Shown: positions 55,018 through 64,000 of the stretch, one piece after another
How the letters are laid out: the number at the start of each line of letters is the position of its first letter
How positions within the stretch are numbered: the first letter of the stretch is position 1
Source of the DNA: Acinetobacter sp. CS-2
GTDB lineage: Bacteria; Pseudomonadota; Gammaproteobacteria; Pseudomonadales; Moraxellaceae
Assembly: GCF_016599715.1 (NCBI RefSeq)
Contig: NZ_CP067019.1
Coordinates: forward strand, 744,001 to 808,000
Direction of reading: 5' to 3'
DNA length: 64,000 nt
Program-made: the position numbers and the translations under genes
The notes under the pieces: generated by a model
Databases searched by the model: none
Told to the model about the DNA's origin: nothing
Seen by the model: only the letters and a program-made list of their open reading frames with translations

Positions 55018-56139
55018 TTAAGCCTGACCATCGAAAGTAATATTCGAACTGGCGCGCATTAAGCGATCTCCGCCTTCTTCCGACAACTTGATTTGCAAAC
55101 GCAGATCGTTTGGTGAGTCGGCATGTTTCAATGCATCTTTATAGCTAATTTGCTTGGCTTTGTACAAGTCAAACAGGGCCTGGTCAAAGGTTTGCATGCC
55201 CAGTTCACGTGAACGTTTCATCAGGTCTTTAATTTCATGCACATCACCTTTACGGATCAGGTCTGAAATTAAAGGTGAATTGATCAGGATTTCAATCGCT
55301 GCACGACGTGAGTTGCCATCTATGGTTGGAATCAATTGCTGCGCTACAATAGCTCTTAAATTGAGCGATAAATCCATAAACAGCTGGTTATGACGGTCTG
55401 CCTCAAAGAAGTGAATAATACGGTCAATCGCCTGGTTGGCGTTGTTGGCGTGCAGGGTGGCAAAAACCAGGTGGCCGGTTTCGGCAAAGGCAATGGCATA
55501 ATCCATGGTTTCGCGGGAACGAATCTCACCAATCAGAATTACATCTGGTGCCTGACGCAGGGTGTTTTTCAAGGCCACTTCAAAAGAGTCAGTATCGATG
55601 CCCACTTCACGCTGGGTAATGATACAGCCTGCATGTTCATGGATAAATTCAATCGGGTCTTCAATGGTAATAATATGACCTTTAGAATTTTGGTTACGGT
55701 AACCAATAATCGAGGCTAAAGAGGTGGATTTACCGGTACCAGTTGCACCGACAAAAATGATGATACCACGTTTGTTCATCGCCAGTTCTTTTAAAATGGG
55801 CGGTAACTTGAGGTCATCTATGGTTGGAATTACAGTTTCAATACGACGTAAAACCATACCCGGTTGATCGCGCTGTTGAAATGCGCTGACACGGAAACGG
55901 GCAGTTTTGTCGCGGTTGTTGATAGCGAAGTTACATTCGCGTGTTTCGGCAAATTCTTTACGTTGCTTATCACTCATAATCGAGTTTAAAAGCTGTCCCA
56001 CAATTTCACCAGTCAGCTTGGTTTTGGCGATGGGCACAATCTGACCATTAATTTTCATGGATGGTTCAACATCGGCCGTAATAAATAAGTCCGATGCCTT
56101 CTGTTGAATCATCAAATTGAGCAAGTCATTAAAATCCAT
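55018..56139 (-). CDS. pilU: Type IV pilus retraction ATPase PilU
   Basis: A 373-residue secretion ATPase. Walker A GATGTGKSTS, the Asp box ITIEDPIEF, Walker B LIGEIRSRETM and the His box TGHLVFATLHAN are intact. The C-terminus differs from PilT and ends RASSNITFDGQA, as in PilU. It assists PilT in pilus retraction. Immediately downstream of pilT. Confidence 0.95.
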   Translation of the reverse strand: MDFNDLLNLMIQQKASDLFITADVEPSMKINGQIVPIAKTKLTGEIVGQLLNSIMSDKQRKEFAETRECNFAINNRDKTARFRVSAFQQRDQPGMVLRRIETVIPTIDDLKLPPILKELAMNKRGIIIFVGATGTGKSTSLASIIGYRNQNSKGHIITIEDPIEFIHEHAGCIITQREVGIDTDSFEVALKNTLRQAPDVILIGEIRSRETMDYAIAFAETGHLVFATLHANNANQAIDRIIHFFEADRHNQLFMDLSLNLRAIVAQQLIPTIDGNSRRAAIEILINSPLISDLIRKGDVHEIKDLMKRSRELGMQTFDQALFDLYKAKQISYKDALKHADSPNDLRLQIKLSEEGGDRLMRASSNITFDGQA

Positions 56140-56165
56140 AATAAGAACCCCAATCCGTTTTCAAA

Positions 56166-57203
56166 TTATAAGAATGATTCTGGCTGTTTTGCCATTGTGC
56201 GGGCAGTTTGCGCACTGATCACACCTTTTGCAACCAAGGTTTTTAAACTTTGATCAAGCGTGGTCATACCGTAGTTGGCACCGGTTTGAATGGCAGAATA
56301 CATTTGCGCCACTTTGTTTTCACGGATCAGGTTACGAATGGCAGGAATACCAATCATGATTTCGTGTGCAGCGACACGGCCGCCACCGTTTTTCTTGAGC
56401 AGGGTTTGTGAAATAACAGCTTGCAAGGATTCAGACAACATGGCACGTACCATGTCTTTTTCTTCAGCAGGGAATACGTCAATCACACGGTCAATGGTTT
56501 TTGCCGCAGAGGTGGTATGTAGTGTACCGAACACCAGGTGACCTGTTTCAGCAGCAGTCAAGGCCAAACGAATGGTTTCAAGGTCACGCATCTCACCGAC
56601 CAGAATAATATCCGGGTCTTCACGTAGTGCTGAACGAAGAGCTTCATTAAAGCCATGGGTATCGCGATGCACTTCACGCTGGTTGACCAGGCATTTTTTA
56701 GATTCGTGTACAAATTCGATCGGGTCTTCTACCGTCAGGATATGGTCATAACGCTGATCGTTAATATAGTCGATCATGGCCGCCAGCGTAGTAGATTTAC
56801 CTGAACCTGTAGGTCCGGTCACCAGTACGATACCGCGCGGGTAATTACAGATATCTTTAAAGATCTGACCCATGCCCAGATCTTCAATGGTGAGGACTTT
56901 TGAAGGAATGGTACGGAACACAGCACCTGCACCACGGTTCTGGTTAAATGCATTCACACGGAAACGGGCTACACCTGGAACTTCAAAGGAAAAGTCTGTT
57001 TCTAGCTTTTCTTCAAAATCACGACGCTGTTTATCATTCATAATGTCATACACAAGTTTGTGTACTTCTTTATGTTCTAAAGCAGGCAGATTAATACGGC
57101 GAACTTCACCATCGACACGGATCAGTGGCGGCATCCCCGCAGACAAGTGTAAATCTGATGCCCCGTTTTTAGCTGAAAACGCTAAAAGTTCAGTGATATC
57201 CAT
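56166..57203 (-). CDS. pilT: Type IV pilus retraction ATPase PilT
   Basis: A 345-residue hexameric ATPase that powers pilus retraction for twitching and DNA uptake. Walker A GPTGSGKST, Asp box, Walker B ILVGEMRDLETI and His box are conserved, and the AIRNLIRENK motif near residue 290 is the PilT-specific helix needed for retraction. It is the first gene of pilT-pilU, 26 nt before pilU, divergent from yggS. Confidence 0.97.
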   Translation of the reverse strand: MDITELLAFSAKNGASDLHLSAGMPPLIRVDGEVRRINLPALEHKEVHKLVYDIMNDKQRRDFEEKLETDFSFEVPGVARFRVNAFNQNRGAGAVFRTIPSKVLTIEDLGMGQIFKDICNYPRGIVLVTGPTGSGKSTTLAAMIDYINDQRYDHILTVEDPIEFVHESKKCLVNQREVHRDTHGFNEALRSALREDPDIILVGEMRDLETIRLALTAAETGHLVFGTLHTTSAAKTIDRVIDVFPAEEKDMVRAMLSESLQAVISQTLLKKNGGGRVAAHEIMIGIPAIRNLIRENKVAQMYSAIQTGANYGMTTLDQSLKTLVAKGVISAQTARTMAKQPESFL

Positions 57204-57302
57204 AATTTCCCCGAGTTCATTTAAATGTTATTTATTTTGATAGAATAATAAGGCTTTCCCAAAACTTAACCAACAGTTAGTTGTAAGGGAAGCCCAAAAA
57301 AG

Positions 57303-58013
57303 ATGAATGAAATGAGAACCTCGTCAATGAATAGTCTTCAACAGTCACGAAATCAAGTTATACAGCAAATAGAAGATGCCTGTAAACACGCCCGGCGCAA
57401 TGTAGAAAGTGTGCAGTTGCTGGCTGTTTCAAAGACCCATCCAAGTGAGTCTTTGCGCGAGATGTACCAAACTGGACAACGTGCATTTGGAGAAAATTAT
57501 TTACAGGAAGCTTTAGATAAAATTGAGGCTTTAAGTGATCTGGATATTGAATGGCATTTTATTGGTCATGTGCAGCGCAACAAGACCAAGCATCTGGCAG
57601 AAAAGTTTGCCTGGGTACATGGGGTAGACCGTTTGATTATTGCAGAGCGCTTGTCGAGTCAGCGTGAGGCGAATCAGGCGCCACTGAATATTTGTTTGCA
57701 GGTCAATATTGATGCACAAGACACCAAAGATGGCTGCCAGCCGGGTGAAGTTGCTGAGCTGGTGAAACAGATCAGCCAATTACCGCATTTAAAATTGCGT
57801 GGTTTGATGGTAATTCCTGCCCCAAATAATCCACAGGCGTTTAGCGATGCCAAAGCCCTATTTGAAGCTGTAAAAACTGAACATGCCCATCCTGAAGATT
57901 GGGATACCTTAAGTATGGGCATGTCGGGGGATATGGCGGAAGCTATTGCCGCAGGTTCAACCATGGTCCGTGTCGGCACGGCGCTGTTTGGTGCACGGGA
58001 TTATTCAAAATAA
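57303..58013 (+). CDS. PLP homeostasis protein YggS (PLPBP)
   Basis: A 236-residue PLP-binding protein with an alanine-racemase-like barrel. The PLP lysine is in LAVSKTHP, and FGENYLQEA, WHFIGHVQRNK, LQVNID, LRGLMVIP and LSMGMSGDMAEAI are conserved. It buffers PLP and affects amino-acid pools; it is not an enzyme. AGGGAA lies 11 bases before ATG 57303; in-frame ATGs follow at 57312 and 57327. Its position divergent from pilT is common in gamma-proteobacteria. Confidence 0.94.
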   Translation: MNEMRTSSMNSLQQSRNQVIQQIEDACKHARRNVESVQLLAVSKTHPSESLREMYQTGQRAFGENYLQEALDKIEALSDLDIEWHFIGHVQRNKTKHLAEKFAWVHGVDRLIIAERLSSQREANQAPLNICLQVNIDAQDTKDGCQPGEVAELVKQISQLPHLKLRGLMVIPAPNNPQAFSDAKALFEAVKTEHAHPEDWDTLSMGMSGDMAEAIAAGSTMVRVGTALFGARDYSK

Positions 58014-58044
58014 AGTATCTGTATCGGGTCATATTGAACATTTG

Positions 58045-58073
58045 AAAACTGAACCTTAGGGTTCAGTTTTTGC
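58045..58073 (+). terminator. yggS terminator
   Basis: AAAACTGAACC and GGTTCAGTTTT arms with a short loop. Confidence 0.8.
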
Positions 58074-58174
58074 TTTAAAAATTGAATCTTCCACTAAAGT
58101 TGGGTACAAAAAACAATCTAACTCACTACTTTAGATAAGACATCATTTATACGACCAAGGAAGCAGGGAAGTTT

Positions 58175-58972
58175 ATGGCGGCATATTATCAACTGATCGG
58201 ACGAAATGCGGATACAGGCGGAGAAGTTACGGCTCAATACCGCTCCACCCTACTGGCTCAAGGTGCATGGAATGAGCATGAACAGCACATGGCGCCTGCT
58301 ACAGGCATTATCTGTGCAGAATTAGACCGTTTTATGCCACGTCAGGATATGCGGATTGGTCGGATCAGTCTGGATATTTTAGGTCTGATTCCTGCCGGAG
58401 AGTTTAGCATCACCACCAAAGTCATTCGCCCAGGAAAAACTATCGAGTTGATTGAATCAGAAATGCAGGCTCAGGGAAAAACCTGTATCGTTGCACGTAG
58501 CTGGCGCATGATGACGCAAAATAGTCAGTTAATGAAAGGTTTGGAAGATGTCCATGGCGAAAGCCCTGAGCATGCGCCCGTTTGGGAAGGAATCCGTCAG
58601 TGGCCGGGTGGATATATTGAATCGATAGAAGCAAGAAGCCATGAACGTCGTGCAGGCAAGGGCATCGTGTGGTTACGAACCCAGCATGACATGGTTGAAG
58701 CTGAGCCTACCACTGATTTTGTCCGTTTGATGGGCATGGTTGATACCGCCAATGGCGTTGTACCACGTCAAGAGGTACCTTTTAGCTGGAGCTTTCCTAA
58801 TCTGGATTTACAGATCCATCTGCACCGCTTGCCGCAAGGTCAGTGGCTGGGCTTGGAAACCGTGCAGCAGTATGGCGAAGATGGCATTGGCCTGACCAGT
58901 TCAGTACTGCATGATATACATGGCCCATTTGGGCGCAGTGAACAGATTTTGACATTGCGTCCCATCGCATAA
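58175..58972 (+). CDS. Thioesterase-like (double hotdog) protein
   Basis: A 265-residue protein with two hotdog halves. The first half has ATGIICAELDRFMPRQDMRIGRISLDILGLIPAGEF and VIRPGKTIELIESEMQ; the second has FVRLMGMVDTANGV, FSWSFPNLDLQIHLHRLPQG and GLTSSVLHDIHGPFGRSEQILTLRP. This is the arrangement of acyl-CoA thioesterase II-like (TesB/PF13622) proteins. Substrate unknown; fatty acyl-CoA is likely. Confidence 0.85.
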   Translation: MAAYYQLIGRNADTGGEVTAQYRSTLLAQGAWNEHEQHMAPATGIICAELDRFMPRQDMRIGRISLDILGLIPAGEFSITTKVIRPGKTIELIESEMQAQGKTCIVARSWRMMTQNSQLMKGLEDVHGESPEHAPVWEGIRQWPGGYIESIEARSHERRAGKGIVWLRTQHDMVEAEPTTDFVRLMGMVDTANGVVPRQEVPFSWSFPNLDLQIHLHRLPQGQWLGLETVQQYGEDGIGLTSSVLHDIHGPFGRSEQILTLRPIA

Positions 58973-58988
58973 CTGATATCTGTTTGAT

Positions 58989-59018
58989 AAAAAGCCTAGA
59001 GCATTGTCTAGGCTTTTT
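58989..59018. terminator. Bidirectional terminator
   Basis: AAAAGCCTAGA and TCTAGGCTTTT arms with a GCATTG loop, between convergent genes. Confidence 0.88.
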
Positions 59019-59053
59019 AATGATATTTTCTTGGATGAGCCGAGCTTTTAAAT

Positions 59054-62000
59054 TTATCCCATAATCTCGATGGTGCTTGCTCCGGCACCTAAAGGTTTAA
59101 CCTGAATCTGCACCGGAATGCGTTCGTGCATTTCCTGAATATGCGAGATCAGCACCACTTTACGACCCTGATTCTGTAATTGATCCAGCGCATTCATCAC
59201 CATATATAAAGAAGATGCATCTAAAGTCCCAAAACCTTCATCAATAAACAAAGATTCAATTTTCATGGAACCTGATGCCATATTGGCAATCGCCAGGGAT
59301 AAGGCCAGTGCAGTCAGGAAGGATTCTCCACCTGAAAGCGAAGCGACCGAACGGGTTTCACCGTCCATATCGTGGTCAATAATCGCCAGACTCAAGGAGT
59401 TGTCCAGACGTTTTAAGGTATAGCGTTGCGAGAGCATCGCCAGTTGCTGGTTGGCATGCTCAATCAAGATATCCAGATTATATTGCTGCGCATAATCGCG
59501 GAATTTCTTGCCGTTTGCATCGCCCATTAGTCCTGAAATTTTACTCCAACGGTGTTCTTCACTTTGAATGGCTTGAATTTGATTTGCAAATTGCTTTTGC
59601 TTTTCAAGATTACGTTGATGCATTTCAATTTTGAGTTTCACTTGATCCCGCTGTTCAATCAATTGCTTGAACTGTTCAGTAACGGTCGTCAGTTGTGAAG
59701 ATAGGGTTTCAGCATCAATTTCAGGTTGATGTTCCATATGTTGTAGAAGCTGTTCCTGAATGGCTTTAATACTTGCTAGAGCATCTGAGTGCGCTCGTTC
59801 AACATCGACCACACGCTGTTTAAGTTGCTGTTCTTGTTCATGTGAAATTTCGCTCAGTTGTTGCAATAACAGCGCATTGAAATCTGTATGCTGACTTAAC
59901 CACTGTTGAATATTGTGTTCAACATTTTGCTTTTGGGTTTGAAATTGAGTTTGCTGAGTGTGACATTCTTTTAGCGTGCTTTGAGCAATTTCAAAAGCTT
60001 GACGTACTTGGTCAAACTGCTGACGAGCTTGATTAAATTGAATGTGCAATTGTTGTCTGTTTTGATCGAACTGCGCTAACCATTCATGTGGTTTTTCAAC
60101 ATTGCTTTGTGTCATGTCAAAAATGGCTTGAATGGCTAAATCGCTATTCTGTTTGCCTTCTTGTGTAAGGTTTTCTATGCGAGTTTCTGTCGTCTTAATT
60201 TTTTCCTGACTAAATTTTAGATTTTGAACAGCTTGATCGCGCTGTTGCGATTTTTGATTAAGCTGAGCATTTAAATCGTTCAGTTGTTTTAAGGTGTTTT
60301 GACGCTGTAATAACATGACTTGAACTTGTTCAGCCGTACTCAGCGTATTGTGACTCCATGCTTGACCTTGGGTGTCATTCAATAAACCTACAACATCTTG
60401 AATATTTTCTTCAGCCTGTTTTAGGATAGAAAGTTGCTGGCTGGTTTGTTGCATTATTTGAAGAAGTGCATGACGCTGTTTTTGTACTTGCTCATGCGTA
60501 CTGAGTGTAGCTTCAAGTTGTTTTTGCGTATGTTGAAATTCAATAACCTTTGTCGCCAGGGCTTGATCTAATACCAGATGATCTTGCGAGAAATCAAAGG
60601 GGATATTCAGCGTATTAAGTTGTTGTTCAAGCTGAGTTTGAGCAGGCTGTAGTCGTGATGACAGTGTTGCTAGTTGGCGGGCATTTGCTTCCCATGATGC
60701 TGTTTGTTGGGCATGCATTTTTTGCAAATCTTGCCATGCTTCGAAAGCTGTTTTTTCTTTTTCAAGTTCTTGCTGTTCTTGTTGCTCTTGCAGTTTGAAC
60801 AATTCGTTTGAAAGTGCATCCTGATTTTGTATATACGGATGATGTGTACTACCACAAACTAAACATGCTTCGCCGTCGACCAAGCTCGCTCTTAAATGTT
60901 CAATATTTTCAGTATGGAGTAAACGTTGCTTTTGCAACATCTGTTGTAATTGTTCACGTGCAATTTTTTGATCCTGATAGGCTTTTTCAGCAGATTGAAG
61001 TTGTGCATGACTTTGGTCAATTTGTTGTTGCAGCTTATTTTGTGCCGAAACTAGCTTGCAGTTTTCAGCACTAATATTTTGGAAGTTTTGCCAATGCGTG
61101 TGTGTGACATCAAGTAGATTCAGCTGTTGTAAATGATGTTCACGCTCAGTGCGTATAGCAGCAATTTTTTGATTCAGTTCATCATCTTGCCCATATTGCT
61201 GCGTCAGTTGTTCAAGCTGTTGCTGTTGTTGCATTACATTTTGATGCGCTTGACTCACATTGCCATGGTTTTTTTCAAATTGAGTATAGCTTTGAATAAA
61301 GCGTTGTAACTGGCTCAAATGTGCCGAAAGCCCATCATCCAAAGGATTGAAATGTGCAGATTCAGCCAAAAGTGCAGTGCGTTGTGTAATGTCATGTTGT
61401 AATTGTTGAAGCTCATTTTTGACTTGCTGTTCAGCATTTACGAGAGGAGAGTGCTGCTCCCGTAAAGTCTTTAGTTCATCTTTAATTTTAAGCAACTGAT
61501 CACCCAAAACACGTCGATCGGCAATGCGAGCACGAACCATCTCAATGTTTTGCTGATGTTGAATTTCAAATTGATGTTGCTGTTTTTGCGCGTTATCTAT
61601 TTTTTCAAAGGTCAATTTTTCAGTATTGAATTGTTGTTCAATCACCGTGAATTGCTTCTGAACGTGTTCTAATTTGGGTTGAAGTATTGCAATGTCAGCA
61701 TTTAAATTTTTCTGCAGAATGACGCTAGGCCGAATAGAGGAAAAACGTTCAAGTTGTTGCAGTTGTGCTTTTTGCGGAGCAAGTGCATCTAGATATTGTT
61801 GCTGAGCCTCCAAATATTGTTGACGTGTTTGTATATCAGCTTGAAGTTTATGTTTTTGTTCAAACCATTGTTGTTGCTTTTGTAGATTTTGCTTTTCAAT
61901 ATCCAGTTTTTGATGATCTTGGTTCAGTTGTTGAAGTTTTGAGGAGTAGGCAGTGAAGTCCTCTTCAGACAGCAACTCAATATGACCTAAAACGTTTTCG

Positions 62001-62650
62001 AGCTCTTTACGCTGGTTGGCAATCTGTTTGGTTTTTTCATAAGCCAGTTGGCCAATTTTTCCGAAAATACTGGAATTGGTCAGATATTCCAGCAGTTCAC
62101 CACGTTCATTATCACGGGCTTTTAAAAATGCCGTCACTTCCGACTGTGCCAATAACACGGCGCGGGTAAATTGCTCAAAACTGAGCTGGCTGATTTTATG
62201 GATACTGGCATCGACGGCTTTGGCTTTATCGGCAATCACCACGCCGTCGGTCAGGCAGGTTAAATAACGCTGCACACTTTGCAGTTTGCCATCTACTTTT
62301 TCACGTGAACGTTTCAGTTCCCAGCGTGCAAGATAGCGTTTCTGGTCCTGTGCAACAAAGCAAACTTCGGCAAAGCCATGCGCGGTGCCCCGGCGCAAAA
62401 CAGTCAAAGGCGAGTTGGTCAGTAACTCTGAACCATCGACATCCTGTAGTTTGCCATCACTGTCTTTTAAACGTGGAATCTTGTTGAACAGTGCCAGACA
62501 CATGGCATCCAAAATGGTCGATTTCCCGGCACCGGTTTTGCCGACGATGGCAATTAAACCCGCACTGGCCAAAGGTTCACTTTCAAAATCAATAAAATGC
62601 TCACCCGAAAGCGAAGCTAAATTTTTTATACGAATGGATAAAATTTTCAT
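59054..62650 (-). CDS. sbcC: Exonuclease subunit SbcC
   Basis: A 1198-residue SMC-like ATPase. Walker A GKTGAGKSTILDAM is near residue 40. Long coiled coils rich in Gln/Leu flank a zinc hook, CLVCG near residues 596-599. The signature SLSGGESFLTALALS and Walker B SLFIDEGFGTLD are at the C-terminus. With SbcD it forms the Mre11-Rad50-like nuclease that cuts DNA hairpins and blocked ends. It starts 9 nt after sbcD. Confidence 0.96.
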   Translation of the reverse strand: MKILSIRIKNLASLSGEHFIDFESEPLASAGLIAIVGKTGAGKSTILDAMCLALFNKIPRLKDSDGKLQDVDGSELLTNSPLTVLRRGTAHGFAEVCFVAQDQKRYLARWELKRSREKVDGKLQSVQRYLTCLTDGVVIADKAKAVDASIHKISQLSFEQFTRAVLLAQSEVTAFLKARDNERGELLEYLTNSSIFGKIGQLAYEKTKQIANQRKELENVLGHIELLSEEDFTAYSSKLQQLNQDHQKLDIEKQNLQKQQQWFEQKHKLQADIQTRQQYLEAQQQYLDALAPQKAQLQQLERFSSIRPSVILQKNLNADIAILQPKLEHVQKQFTVIEQQFNTEKLTFEKIDNAQKQQHQFEIQHQQNIEMVRARIADRRVLGDQLLKIKDELKTLREQHSPLVNAEQQVKNELQQLQHDITQRTALLAESAHFNPLDDGLSAHLSQLQRFIQSYTQFEKNHGNVSQAHQNVMQQQQQLEQLTQQYGQDDELNQKIAAIRTEREHHLQQLNLLDVTHTHWQNFQNISAENCKLVSAQNKLQQQIDQSHAQLQSAEKAYQDQKIAREQLQQMLQKQRLLHTENIEHLRASLVDGEACLVCGSTHHPYIQNQDALSNELFKLQEQQEQQELEKEKTAFEAWQDLQKMHAQQTASWEANARQLATLSSRLQPAQTQLEQQLNTLNIPFDFSQDHLVLDQALATKVIEFQHTQKQLEATLSTHEQVQKQRHALLQIMQQTSQQLSILKQAEENIQDVVGLLNDTQGQAWSHNTLSTAEQVQVMLLQRQNTLKQLNDLNAQLNQKSQQRDQAVQNLKFSQEKIKTTETRIENLTQEGKQNSDLAIQAIFDMTQSNVEKPHEWLAQFDQNRQQLHIQFNQARQQFDQVRQAFEIAQSTLKECHTQQTQFQTQKQNVEHNIQQWLSQHTDFNALLLQQLSEISHEQEQQLKQRVVDVERAHSDALASIKAIQEQLLQHMEHQPEIDAETLSSQLTTVTEQFKQLIEQRDQVKLKIEMHQRNLEKQKQFANQIQAIQSEEHRWSKISGLMGDANGKKFRDYAQQYNLDILIEHANQQLAMLSQRYTLKRLDNSLSLAIIDHDMDGETRSVASLSGGESFLTALALSLAIANMASGSMKIESLFIDEGFGTLDASSLYMVMNALDQLQNQGRKVVLISHIQEMHERIPVQIQVKPLGAGASTIEIMG

Positions 62651-62659
62651 GGACAGTTC

Positions 62660-63913
62660 TTAACGTATTTGTTGTTCTTCAAGTGATTTTTCTGCTTCTT
62701 GCATTAGACTGATAAAATCTTTTAATACATTTTCATCATTGCTATAGCCTTGCTTTTCCCAGATCTGTTGAAACAGCTTTTCCGGTGTCGGCGGTTCCAG
62801 GCAAATTTTGGCAATTGTTGAACTGTTATTTTCTGCAGATAAATATTGCCGTGAAATTCGTACTAGACGATAGCGATTTTTAGGCAGCGCGTCTTCAAAC
62901 TGTTGTCTTAAATTGGGCAAGGGCGGTGTCAGGGTATGATATTCGATATCAACATATTCACGCTGATCAATCTGTTCAATTTCACCTTCAGGCAGGTTTT
63001 TGAGTTTTTGCATCACTTCATTCAGCTCGCCACGAATTTTATGCAACTGAATACAGCGCGGAATGGCAATTGCTTCAAACTGAAAGCGTGATTCATCCTG
63101 CTTTAGCGGATTAATCTGCACATCTACAACCTGATGTTTGTAGTTGATTTCACTAAAAGACAAAGGGATAGGCGAGCCACTATAACGGATGTGCGGATGC
63201 TGAACTTTTTGCGGTTTGTGTAAATGCCCCAGCGCCACATAATCAATACAGTCATCAAATAATGCAGTCGATAAGGCTTCTTCATTGCCAATAATAATCG
63301 GACGTTCCGAATCAGATGTTTCACAGCCTTGCATATGCGCATGTGACATCAGAATAAGCGCCTGATTATCCGTTTTACGTTTTTTGGCTTCGGCAATCAG
63401 TTGCTGGTGCAAATAGGCAATCGCATTTTGGCTATTACTGGTGTGTTCATTCACACCGGTAATTTCTGCTGGACGTAAAAACGGTAGTGCCAGACACCAG
63501 GCCACAATCTGTTTTTGCTGATCGTAAATAGGCAGTAGCAAACGGTCTAAATCAATCTGGCCTGCCGCATTTTTATGAATCACCCCCACTGTTTTAGCAT
63601 TATATTTTTCCAGTAAAGGTTCGACCTGTTCAATGCGATAACCCGAATCATGATTACCGGCGATCATCAGCGTTTGCATATGCGGGGCAAGGGCATGGGC
63701 ATCGGCTAAAAATTGATAAAGCTGTTTTTGCGCGCTAGATGCAGGGTTGATGACATCAAAAATATCGCCAGCAATCAGCAGCGCATGGGGCTGTTTTTGT
63801 TGAATTTGTTGAAGTAGCCAGCTTAAAAACTGTTCATGTTCATATTGGCGTGAATGGTTATAAAAGAACTGTCCCAAGTGCCAGTCAGATGTATGCAAAA
63901 AATGAACAGCCAC
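62660..63913 (-). CDS. sbcD: Exonuclease subunit SbcD
   Basis: A 417-residue calcineurin-like nuclease of the SbcCD complex. Phosphoesterase motifs: HTSDWHLGQ, GDIFDVINP, GNHDSGYRIE and LMSHAHMQG with ALGHLHKPQ. The C-terminal part binds SbcC. The start is GTG 63913, since MAVHFLHTSDWHLG is the normal beginning. It is the first gene of sbcD-sbcC. Confidence 0.95.
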   Translation of the reverse strand: MAVHFLHTSDWHLGQFFYNHSRQYEHEQFLSWLLQQIQQKQPHALLIAGDIFDVINPASSAQKQLYQFLADAHALAPHMQTLMIAGNHDSGYRIEQVEPLLEKYNAKTVGVIHKNAAGQIDLDRLLLPIYDQQKQIVAWCLALPFLRPAEITGVNEHTSNSQNAIAYLHQQLIAEAKKRKTDNQALILMSHAHMQGCETSDSERPIIIGNEEALSTALFDDCIDYVALGHLHKPQKVQHPHIRYSGSPIPLSFSEINYKHQVVDVQINPLKQDESRFQFEAIAIPRCIQLHKIRGELNEVMQKLKNLPEGEIEQIDQREYVDIEYHTLTPPLPNLRQQFEDALPKNRYRLVRISRQYLSAENNSSTIAKICLEPPTPEKLFQQIWEKQGYSNDENVLKDFISLMQEAEKSLEEQQIR

Positions 63914-64000
63914 GAATGCCCCAAATCACAATGGATAAAATGAGCTTATAAATTACCATAAATGATGTAGCTGATTCTGTCATTGATTACAGAAAGAACC

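Overview
The window looks like chromosomal DNA of an Acinetobacter species, or a close relative in the Moraxellaceae. This is inferred from gene content and order: rpsL-rpsG-fusA-tuf followed directly by a terminator rather than by the S10 cluster, rep-dut-algC-argB, bamE/fur/pilU-pilT/yggS, minCDE, a dadR-dadA-alr-ridA-cycA block, HemJ, and an AcnD-type 2-methylisocitrate dehydratase. No tRNA, rRNA, CRISPR array, prophage or intact insertion sequence was recognised.

Layout. 1-2.7 kb: acnD of the methylcitrate cycle. 2.9-16 kb: an accessory, AT-richer stretch of small or poorly known genes. It holds a low-GC protein with a HEPN-like motif, a 47-residue zinc ribbon, a KTSC-like protein, DUF1003, DUF6868, SIMPL, GIY-YIG, RluA, DUF4041 without a nuclease domain, RraB, a catalase-like protein, AHSA1 and DUF488 proteins, YjdM, a frameshifted CHMI and YegP. 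15.8-24.5 kb: thiD, a HAD phosphatase, the D-alanine catabolic block with its divergent Lrp-type regulator, hemJ and fabB. 24.5-30.7 kb: an EcsC protein and the str operon. 31-38.5 kb: a diiron-like hydrolase, rimI, both N-degron aminoacyl transferases (bpt, aat), trxB and ftsK. 38.6-44.1 kb: an AEC transporter, a PA4642-type protein, minCDE, a voltage-sensor-like membrane protein and an acyltransferase. 44.3-54.9 kb: an OmpA-like lipoprotein, rep, dut, algC, argB, a YafJ-type amidotransferase, a hemerythrin, an NSS-like membrane protein with rnfH, bamE and fur. 55-64 kb: pilU, pilT, yggS, a thioesterase-like protein, sbcC and sbcD.

The strongest candidate for something undescribed is a pair of non-coding elements of about 215 nt (6633-6846 and 8242-8458), roughly 90% identical by eye and on the same strand. 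They share at least five helices. One helix carries a compensatory C-G to A-T change plus a wobble-to-Watson-Crick change, which points to selection on RNA structure. Each copy lies just upstream of a small plus-strand gene, and copy 2 directly precedes a GIY-YIG nuclease-like gene. I do not recognise the family.

Secondary signals are: structured leaders or spacers through the str operon (a promoter plus attenuator-like hairpin before rpsL, a possible pseudoknot before rpsG, long perfect hairpins before fusA and tuf); a folded 90-nt spacer before cycA; a perfect palindrome in the dadR-dadA gap; and a possible small RNA after rraB. Start codons were moved from the longest open frame wherever a Shine-Dalgarno sequence or family alignment favoured an internal start. 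All family assignments come from recognising motifs by eye; no database search was run.
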